This document shows, piece after piece, positions 36,052-45,200 of a DNA stretch of 64,000 nt (its first letter is position 1; the number at the start of each line of letters is the position of its first letter). The notes beneath the pieces are model-generated. The model had not been told where the DNA came from. It made no database searches and saw only the letters and a list, made by a program, of their open reading frames with translations. Origin of the DNA: Parendozoicomonas haliclonae (GTDB taxonomy: Bacteria; Pseudomonadota; Gammaproteobacteria; Pseudomonadales; Endozoicomonadaceae); assembly GCF_900174585.1 (NCBI RefSeq), contig NZ_FWPT01000010.1, forward strand, positions 62,001 through 126,000, in the 5' to 3' direction. The position numbers were made by a program, and so were the translations under genes.

Positions 36052-37785
36052 GTGCAAGGGCAGGAAAAACAAAAATTCTCCTGGTTCTGGGAGGCAGTAA
36101 AGCCCTATTGGCGGGTCTATCGTGATGTATTGTTGGCCAGTCTGCTGATCAACATCTTCGCGCTTGTCTCTCCATTGTTTGTTATGAATGTCTACGACCG
36201 TGTGGTTCCTAATCAGGCGTTTGAGACCCTCTGGATGCTGACGGCCGGTGTGATTCTGGCCTTTGTGCTGGAATTTGTAATCCGGCTGATGCGTACCCGA
36301 TACACAGATCTGGCAGGCCGGCAGATTGATCTCACCCTCTCTTCCCGTTTGATTGATCGACTGCTGGGCTTGAAGCTTTCTTCACGCCCTGGCGGCACCG
36401 GAACACTGATGAACAGTGTGGCGGAGTTCGACAGTATTCGCAGTTTTATAACCTCGTCCTCTGTTCTGGCGATTATTGATCTTCCGTTTGTTCTGCTCTT
36501 TCTTGCCCTGATTCTCTGGGTTGGTGGCTGGATGGTCTTGATCCCTCTTGGCTGTATTGTGTTGTCGCTGCTGGTGGCCTGGGTGCTGAATACGCCCATG
36601 CAGAAAGTCATTTTTGAGCAGCAGGATGCCTCGGCACAACGCCAAAACTATCTGATGGAGATGCTGTTCTCGCTGGTATCCGTCAAAACCAGCAATACTC
36701 AGCAGCAGAACCAGGTGAAGTGGAGTGAGTTGAATCAAACAACCGCTGATCTTGGTTTAAAGATTCGCGCTCTGCAGATGATTTCGTCTCAGAGCACGAC
36801 TCTGTTTATGCAGTTGAATACCGTTTTACTGGTGGTTGTTGGTGTTTATTTGATCAGTTCTGGTGATCTCTCCATGGGTGGATTGATTGCCATGATGATG
36901 ATCTCCGGTCGGTGTGCTGCACCGGTTGCTCAAGTTATTGGTTTGTTGAATCAATATGAGAAGGCCGTTCATGCTCTGGAGCATGCCGGCAATATTATGA
37001 ATCTTCCCCAGGAATCTCCTGATGATCGCCAGTTGCTGAAGCCTGAAGTGTTTCAGGGGCATTGGCAGATCAATCAGGTGTCATTCAATTATCCGGACAG
37101 TTCACCTTCCCTAAGCAATATCAACCTGACAATCGAACATGGACAAAAAGTGGCGGTTCTTGGCCGTATAGGGTCAGGCAAAACCACTTTGCTGCAACTT
37201 CTTTCCGGTTTGTGGGAGCCGGTGTCGGGAAATATTTCTCTGAACTATCTGGATATGCGACAGATTGAGCCTTCATGGTTGAGATCGTATGTTGGCTATG
37301 TTCCGCAAAAGAGTGAACTGTTTAACACAACCCTTCGCGAAAATATCACCATGGGGCGTGCTGAACTGGACGACAATGATGTTCTATGGGCATTGGAGAA
37401 GTCGGGCTTGGCAGGAATTGTGCAAACCGGAAGTGCAGGGCTGGATTTTCAGGTCGGAGAGAATGGGCGTCATCTGTCAGGTGGTCAGGCGCAGGCGGTG
37501 AGCCTGGCTCGAGCATTGGTTACACGTCCGAAAGCTTTGCTTCTGGATGAACCGACCAGTGCCATGGATAGCCATGCTGAAGCCCGGTTTATTCAGCTGT
37601 TGGGTGAACTGGATGATGTCACTGTCGTTGTTGTTACCCACAAAATGTCACTGCTGGGTGCCATGGACAAGATCGTCGTGCTCGATCAAGGCGCAATCAA
37701 AGTACAGGGCAGTGCCAGAGATATTATGAGTCAGATGTCTTCTGCTGGCCGATCGCAGCCAGCGGTTGAGGAGGCAGTGAACTGA
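36052..37785 (+). CDS. Type I secretion ABC transporter (LapB/HlyB type, no C39 domain)
   Basis: 577 residues from GTG 36052, with GGGGAG 5 nt upstream. Six membrane helices (about 25-310) with LINIFALVSPLFVMNVYDRVVPN, then the nucleotide-binding domain: Walker A VLGRIGSGKTTLLQL, Q-loop YVPQKSELFN, signature HLSGGQAQAVSLARAL, Walker B ALLLDEPTSAMD, switch His in VVVTHKMS. The first 140-residue peptidase-C39-like domain found in LapB and HlyB is missing, so substrate recruitment must rest on the transmembrane part, as in PrtD-type pumps. It should drive export of the adhesin encoded downstream. Its stop overlaps the next ATG by one base. Confidence 0.93.
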   Translation: MQGQEKQKFSWFWEAVKPYWRVYRDVLLASLLINIFALVSPLFVMNVYDRVVPNQAFETLWMLTAGVILAFVLEFVIRLMRTRYTDLAGRQIDLTLSSRLIDRLLGLKLSSRPGGTGTLMNSVAEFDSIRSFITSSSVLAIIDLPFVLLFLALILWVGGWMVLIPLGCIVLSLLVAWVLNTPMQKVIFEQQDASAQRQNYLMEMLFSLVSVKTSNTQQQNQVKWSELNQTTADLGLKIRALQMISSQSTTLFMQLNTVLLVVVGVYLISSGDLSMGGLIAMMMISGRCAAPVAQVIGLLNQYEKAVHALEHAGNIMNLPQESPDDRQLLKPEVFQGHWQINQVSFNYPDSSPSLSNINLTIEHGQKVAVLGRIGSGKTTLLQLLSGLWEPVSGNISLNYLDMRQIEPSWLRSYVGYVPQKSELFNTTLRENITMGRAELDDNDVLWALEKSGLAGIVQTGSAGLDFQVGENGRHLSGGQAQAVSLARALVTRPKALLLDEPTSAMDSHAEARFIQLLGELDDVTVVVVTHKMSLLGAMDKIVVLDQGAIKVQGSARDIMSQMSSAGRSQPAVEEAVN

Positions 37786-39122
37786 TGAGTGAACAGGCAA
37801 AAGTCTCCAGCCATTGGCATGGTGCTACCGAAGAGGAAATTAACGGGATCAGCAAGGGCGGTCGTCCACTGATACTTGTGGTTCTGCTGACGCTGGTTCT
37901 CTTTATCGTTTGGGCCAGTTGGGCTGAGGTAGATGAAATCACCCGCGGTGAGGGCAAGGTTGTACCTTCCAGCCAGATACAGGATGTGCAGAACCTGGAA
38001 GGTGGCATTGTTCGAGAAATTCTGGTCAGGGAAGGCGAGCTTGTTGAGCAGGGACAGGTCTTAATGGTGATGGATGATACCCGTTTCTCAACCACCCGGG
38101 ATGGTCAGCAGGCTAACCGGTTTGCACTGCAGGCAAAGCTGTCGAGATTAACGGCGGAAGTTGAAGGTGCAGGTGCTGATACAAGTGCAGTGCCGGTCAT
38201 GAGCGATGAAGTGACAAAAAGTGTTCCGGAACTGGCAAAACGTGAGCTGGAACTTTTTGAGAGTCGTCAGCAGGAGCTCGCCAGCAGATTGGGCGTGATT
38301 CAGCAGCAGCTTTTGCAGCGTACTCAACAACTGGAAGAGTCACAGGCACAGGAACAACTGTTACAGCGTCGTCTGGTGCTTTTGGAGGAAGAGTTCAAGT
38401 TATCCAGCGAACTGGCTGCCGAAGGCGCAGTTTCCCGGGTTGAGGTCCTTCGGCTTGAACGACAGGTGAGTGACACTCGTGGGGAGCGGCAGGTCGCTCA
38501 GGAAGGTATTGAGCGTATCCAGGCCGAACAGCAGGAGATGAAGCAGCGCATTCGTGAGGCGGAGCTGGCCTTTACCAATAAAGCCCGCGCGGAGATGAAC
38601 GAAGTGCTAGCCCAGCTGGACGAACTGATGGCGAAAGAACTGGCGGTGGAAGATCAGGTCGATCGAACCCGGGTGCGGGCGCCTTTGAAAGGCGTGGTGA
38701 AACAGATTCTGGTCAATACCGAGGGCGGCGTGGTTCAGCCGGGTATGAAGATGATGGAGCTGATTCCGGTGGACGACACTCTCGATGTCGAGGTGAGGAT
38801 TCGTCCGGAGGATGTGGCTTTTTTGCACCCTGGCCAAAAGGCCACGGTTCGTTTTACCGCTTATGACTTTACGGTCTATGGCGGCATGAAAGGTGAGCTG
38901 GTTCATCTCAGTGCAGACACCATTCAGGATGAAGAGGGCGAGAGTTTTTACCTTGCCCGTATAAAAACAGATACCAGTTATCTCGGTGATAACGAAGGCA
39001 GCCGGCCGATTATTGCCGGCATGGTTACGACCGTCGATATCCTCACCGGGAAAAAGACATTGATGCAATACCTGATGAAACCGGTATTGCGGGCCAAGCA
39101 GTTGGCCTTTTCAGAACGCTGA
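37785..39122 (+). CDS. HlyD-family membrane fusion protein (LapC type)
   Basis: 445 residues. A cytoplasmic N-terminus of about 30 residues, one membrane helix (PLILVVLLTLVLFIVWASW), a lipoyl/barrel half (GEGKVVPSSQIQDVQNLEGG), long antiparallel coiled coil (about 105-285, rich in Gln/Glu/Leu), then the second barrel half (RAPLKGVVKQILVNTEGGVV) and the beta-barrel domain ending with the TIGR01843-type tail GMVTTVDILTGKKTLMQYLMKP. It bridges the inner-membrane ATPase and a TolC-type pore. It is translationally coupled to the ATPase gene. Confidence 0.94.
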   Translation: MSEQAKVSSHWHGATEEEINGISKGGRPLILVVLLTLVLFIVWASWAEVDEITRGEGKVVPSSQIQDVQNLEGGIVREILVREGELVEQGQVLMVMDDTRFSTTRDGQQANRFALQAKLSRLTAEVEGAGADTSAVPVMSDEVTKSVPELAKRELELFESRQQELASRLGVIQQQLLQRTQQLEESQAQEQLLQRRLVLLEEEFKLSSELAAEGAVSRVEVLRLERQVSDTRGERQVAQEGIERIQAEQQEMKQRIREAELAFTNKARAEMNEVLAQLDELMAKELAVEDQVDRTRVRAPLKGVVKQILVNTEGGVVQPGMKMMELIPVDDTLDVEVRIRPEDVAFLHPGQKATVRFTAYDFTVYGGMKGELVHLSADTIQDEEGESFYLARIKTDTSYLGDNEGSRPIIAGMVTTVDILTGKKTLMQYLMKPVLRAKQLAFSER

Positions 39123-39211
39123 TTTTTAACACTTAAAAACAAAAACACGGACTTCCAACGGCACCTCTGCAATATGGGGTGAACCAGAAGGAAATGAGAG
39201 GGTGGGACAAT

Positions 39212-42200
39212 ATGGACACTAAGGTAGCTTCACTGATCGGTCAGGCAACAATCGAATCTCCAAATGGCAATAAGCAGCCATTAGGGAATGGCGATGTAGC
39301 CCGACCAGGAGACATCATTGTTGCGGGAGATAATAGCAGTGTCCGTATTGAATTCGCCTCTGGCCAGATTGTTGAGCTGGCCGCCAATGAACAGTTTGTG
39401 ATTCCCGATGATGGCGGAGCTGTTGAAGCGGGCGCTAACCCTGCACTCGATATTGAGGCTATTCAGCTTGCCGTTAAGGAAGCAAGTGATAATGACGCGG
39501 CCGGTGAGCAAAGTAGTGAAAATGGTGCTGGTGATGTGGTTCCGGAAGAATTGCCACCACCGGCAGCGGGTATAAGCCCAGCAGCACCACTGCAAAATAC
39601 CGGCTTCTCTGGACAGGAAATATCCGCTTTGAGTGGTCTGCGTGGAAACCCTGAGGCCGGATTCGCTACCGGAACTCAGCAGGCTGATGAGCAGGAAGTG
39701 GTCGGCCTTCAAGCTATTCCCTCCGGCGGTATCCCGTTTGTCGATACGGTTCCTCCCGCCAGCCCTGTTGTCACTTTGGTCAGTGACTCGGGTAACAGTG
39801 GCAGTGATCGCCTGACAAATAGCGGCTTTCTTTCCGTGTCCGGTGTTGAAGAAGGTGCCACAGTTGAATACAGCACTGATGGTACTAACTGGACAACAAC
39901 GTTCTCTCCAGTTGAGGGCGACAACACTGTTTTTGTAAGGCAGACCGATACGGCCGGTAATACTTCTGAATCCACATCTCTGTCGTTCACCCTTGATACG
40001 ACCGCAGATGCCGACAACAACTTTGGCATCACAGTTGCGGCCAGTGACAAGGTAACTAATGCAGAAGAAGCTGCTGATGTCACCCTGACTTTAAGTGGTG
40101 TCGATACCGATGCTGCCAGTGTTGAAGTGACTTTTATTGATCAGAATGGCAATACCGTTACAGCAGAAGCTACCCAGCAGCCGGATGGCAGCTGGACAGT
40201 CTCGGATACCGATCTGAGTGATCTTGTGGATGGTGATGTCACGGTTAGTGCCGAAGTGACGGACGACGCCGGCAATACCAAGACCGTGACGGATACTCTG
40301 GATCTTGATACCACCGCAGACAGCGATAACAACTTTGGTCTGAATGTGGTGGCCAGCGATAAGGTCACCAATGCCGCCGAGGCACCGGATGTTTCTCTGA
40401 CCCTGAATGGTGTCGATGCCGATGCCGAACGTGTCGATGTGACTTTCACAGATAAAGACGGCAACACAGTTACCGCGGAAGCCACACGGCAGCCAGATGG
40501 CAGCTGGACCGTCTCGGATACCGATCTGAGTGATCTGGTGGATGGTGATGTCACGGTCAGTGCCGAAGTGACGGATGATGCCGGTAATACCAAGACTGTG
40601 ACGGATACTCTGGATCTAGATACCACTGCAGATAGCGATAACAACTTTGGCCTGAATGTGGTGGCCAGCGATAAGGTCACTAATGCCGCCGAGGCACCGG
40701 ATGTTTCTCTGACCCTGAATGGTGTCGATGAGGACGCTGAACGTGTCGATGTGACTTTCACGGACAAAGACGGCAACACGGTTACTACAGAAGCCACTCT
40801 GCAAGATGGTAGCTGGACGGTGTCGGATACCGATCTGAGTGATCTGGTAGATGGTGATGTCACGGTCAGTGCTGAAGTGACGGATGATGCCGGTAATACC
40901 AAGACCGTGACCGATACTCTGGATCTTGATACTACGGCTGATAGTGACAACAACTTTGGTGTAACCGTTGCCGCCAGTGACAAGATTACCAATGCCGCTG
41001 AGGCACCGAATGTTTCTCTGACTCTGAATGGCGTTGATGAGGATGCTGTCACTGTAAAGGTTACGTTTACCGATAAGGATGGAAAGACTGTTACGACTGA
41101 TGCCACCCAGTTGCCAAATGGAAGCTGGACGGTGCCTGATGCTGATCTGAGTGGTTTAGTGGATGGTGATGTCACGATTAGTGCCGAAGTGACGGATGAT
41201 GCCGATAATACCAAGACCGTGACCGATACCCTGGATCTTGATACTACGGCGGATAGTGATAATAACTTTGGCATTAGAGTTGTGGGCAGCGACAAAACTA
41301 TCAATGCGAAAGAAGCTTTGAGTGTCGGTCTGACCCTGGGTGGCGTTGATGAAGATGTTGCAACCGTTAATGTTACGTTCACTGATAAAGATGGTAATAA
41401 AGTAACGGCTGAAGCGACTAAACAGTCTGATGGAAGCTGGGTATCTGATTCGGATCTTAGCGTCCTGGTGGATGGTAATGTTAGTATCAGTGCGGAAGTT
41501 ACCGATGAGGCAGGTAACACAAAATTAACATCTGATAATGTGACGCTTGCAACTGGCAAGCCGACTGTCGAGATCAGTGCAGTCGATACCCGCCTGAGCG
41601 CCGGAGAAAGCACCACCATCACCTTTGAGTTCAGCGAAGATGTTGCGGACTTTGTGGAAGGGGATGTGACCGTCGCCGGTGGTAGCCTGAGCAACTTCAC
41701 CAAAGTGGACGGCAATACCTGGACCGCGACCTTTACCCAGGAAGGGACGGACGCACCGCGTGTCACGATTGCTGATGACAGCTACACCGATCTGGCCGGT
41801 AACGATGGCAGTGGCGATAGCCTGGACCTGACCGCCGACATCACGGCCCCGACTGTCGAGATCCGCGCAGTCGATACCCACCTGAGCGCCGGAGAAAGCA
41901 CCACCATCACCTTTGAGTTCAGCGAAGATGTGGCGGACTTTGTGGAAGGGGATGTGACCGTCGCCGGTGGTAGCCTGAGCAACTTCATCAAAGTGGACGG
42001 CAATACCTGGACCGCGACCTTTACCCAGGAAGGGACGGACGCACCGCGTGTCACGATTGCTGATGACAGCTACACCGATCTGGCCGGTAACGATGGCAGT
42101 GGCGATAGCCTGGACCTGACCGCCGACATCACGGCCCCGACTGTTGAGATCAGCGCAGTCGATACCCGCCTGAGCGCCGGAGAAAGCACCACCATCACCT

Positions 42201-45200
42201 TTGAGTTCAGCGAAGATGTTGCGGACTTTGTGGAAGGGGATGTGACGGTCGCCGGTGGTAGCCTGAGCAACTTCATCAAAGTGGACGGCAAGACCTGGAC
42301 CGCGACCTTTACCCAGGAAGGGACGGACGCACCGCGTGTCACAATTGCTGATGACAGCTACACCGATCTGGCCGGTAATGATGGCAGCGGCGATAGCCTG
42401 GACCTGACCGCCGACATCACGGCCCCGACTGTCGAGATCAGCGCAGTCGATACCCGCCTGAGCGCCGGAGAAAGCACCACCATCACCTTTGAGTTCAGCG
42501 AAGATGTGGCGGACTTTGTGGAAGGGGATGTGACCGTCGCCGGTGGTAGCCTGAGCAACTTCATCAAAGTGGACGGCAAGACCTGGACCGCGACCTTTAC
42601 CCAGGAAGGGACGGACGCACCGCGTGTCACAATTGCTGATGACAGCTACACCGATCTGGCCGGTAATGATGGCAGCGGCGATAGCCTGGACCTGACCGCC
42701 GACATCACGGCCCCGACTGTCGAGATCAGTGCAGTCGATACCAGCCTGAGCGCCGGAGAAAGCACCACCATCACCTTTGAGTTCAGCGAAGATGTGGCGG
42801 ACTTTGTGGAAGGGGATGTGACCGTCGCCGGTGGTAGCCTGAGCAACTTCATCAAAGTGGACGGCAAGACCTGGACTGCGACCTTTACCCAGGAAGGGAC
42901 GGACGCACCGCGTGTCACGATTGCTGATGACAGCTACACCGATCTGGCCGGTAACGATGGCAGTGGCGATAGCCTGGACCTGACCGCCGACATCACGGCC
43001 CCGACTGTCGAGATCCGCGCAGTCGATACCCACCTGAGCGCCGGAGAAAGCACCACCATCACCTTTGAGTTCAGCGAAGATGTGGCGGACTTTGTGGAAG
43101 TGGATGTGACCGTCGCCGGTGGTAGCCTGAGCAACTTCACCAAAGTGGACGGCAATACCTGGACCGCGACCTTTACCCAGGAAGGGACGGACGCACCGCG
43201 TGTCACGATTGCTGATGACAGCTACACCGATCTGGCCGGTAACGATGGCAGTGGCGATAGCCTGGACCTGACCGCCGACATCACGGCCCCGACTGTTGAG
43301 ATCAGCGCAGTCGATACCAGCCTGAGCGCCGGAGAAAGCACCACCATCACCTTCCAATTCAGTGAGGAAGTACGAGGCTTCACCGTTGCTGACGTCGCTG
43401 TCAAAGGTGGTCGCCTCAGCAACTTCACCAAGGTTGATGGTGATACGTGGACTGCGACCTTCACGCAGGAAGGGGCTGATACTCCGACTATTTCTGTAAG
43501 CAAGCAGTCCGGTCAGGTTTATACAGATGTCGTCGGTAATCAGGGTGGAAGTAATGAGCTTACTCTTACCTTCGATAACACAAACACTGCCCCCGAGACT
43601 TCTAATGGGCTGATTGAAGGAACCGAAAACGGCCTTGAAGGCAGTAATTTGTCTGGCGGTGCAGGCTCACTGTTAACAACAGCTACAGATTCAGAAACTG
43701 CCAACAGCTCTTTGACGATCGGCGCTGTAAACGGTCTTGCAGGCAATGTTGGCAACGCAATTACGGTCCCACTGACTTATACCGATGCTGAAGGTCGTAC
43801 TCAGATCGTCAATGTTCAGCTGACCGTCAATGCTGATGGCAGCTACACCATTGATCAGAAGAGTCTCGATGCACTTCCGGAAGGTGCAGTAGCCAGTGGA
43901 TCGGTTTCCTATCAGGTAACGGATGGGAGTGCGCTTTCACAGCCTGCGACGATCGCTATTGAAATTACTGGTAACAATGATGCCCCGGTCATCAATGTCC
44001 AGAATGATGAAATCTCCTATGTCGTTAATAGTGGTGCTCAGAGTCTGACCCCAGCTGTTGATATTAGCGATATCGATAGTCGATATATTGATAGTGTCAC
44101 CATTGAGATTACCGGCAATTACAACAGTGGTGACGAAATAGCCTTTTCCGGAGACGATCCTGAGGGCATGACTCTCTCTGAGGGGCCGTCTGGAACCTTT
44201 GTGTTGTCCGCAGACGTTTCCAACACCATAACCAAGGAGATGTTTGAAGCAGCCTTAGCTGCTCTGGTATTTACAACAACAGATACCAATTATGACAGCA
44301 ATGATCGTACTCTCACCTGGACCGTTAATGATGGTGGCAGTGAAAATGCCACGGCTTCAGATGCTTCTACTATTGTGATGAATGGCGTTGCGATTACTGG
44401 TATCTCTGAAGACACTGCGATTCCTGATGACTTCCGCACCTCAGATTTAGATGATTTGGAGATCTCCGGAACGGTGAATCTTGGGGCTGGTGATAAGCTT
44501 CAGATTAACCTGGGAGATGGTAACTGGATTGATATCCCAGTCGGGAATATATCTGATGGTCAGTGGACCTATGTTGATAAAACCGGTCATAGCGATGGTA
44601 GCAGTGTTGATTATCAGGTTCGTATTGTAGATAGCGCGGATGCTGTTAAAGCAACAGATTCCCAGACTGTTAATTTCGACAATTCCAAACCAACACTGGA
44701 TCTGGATAAGGACGAAGAAGGTACGAGTTATCAGGCCAACTTCGTTGAGGTCGACAATAAAGCCGATTCTCCTCGCGTCTCTCTCGCTGATACCGATTTG
44801 GAAATTGGTGGCAGTGCCACATTGAGTGAAGTTGTTATCACCCTGACCAATGCCAAGCGTGGTGATTTGTTGGAGGTTGGTACTCTTCCTGACGGTATTA
44901 CAGCAGAAATCAAAGATAATGTTGTGATTCTGAAAGGTTTTTCCACGATAGATGAGTATCGTGATGCTATTGGTGCGGTCACCTTTACCAATCTGAGAGA
45001 TGATGTCAGCACCGATGATCGTGTGTTTGAAGTCGTTCTCAATGATGGGGCAAACAAGAGTGACCCGGCATACACCACTATTACCGTAACGCCGTTTGAT
45101 GATGGTATTGGCGTTATTCTGGATGCTTCCGATGGTTTGAATACTGGTTCCCAGCTAACAGCTGTTATCACTGACCCTGATGGTCAGCCTGCGACTGCCG

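Noticed and set aside
40141-41766. 541-codon - strand open frame opposite the first repeat array
   Set aside because: Low-complexity Ser/Val/Thr product mirroring the coding repeats; a shadow of the adhesin gene.
41525-43357. 610-codon open frame on the - strand inside the adhesin repeats
   Set aside because: It exists because the 288-bp repeat has no stop in that frame and is a multiple of three; the strand has no ribosome site, and the + strand frame encodes recognisable adhesin domains.
39995-43576. Tandem repeats considered as a CRISPR array
   Set aside because: Units are 288-312 bp, fully coding and contiguous, without spacers; no cas genes are present.
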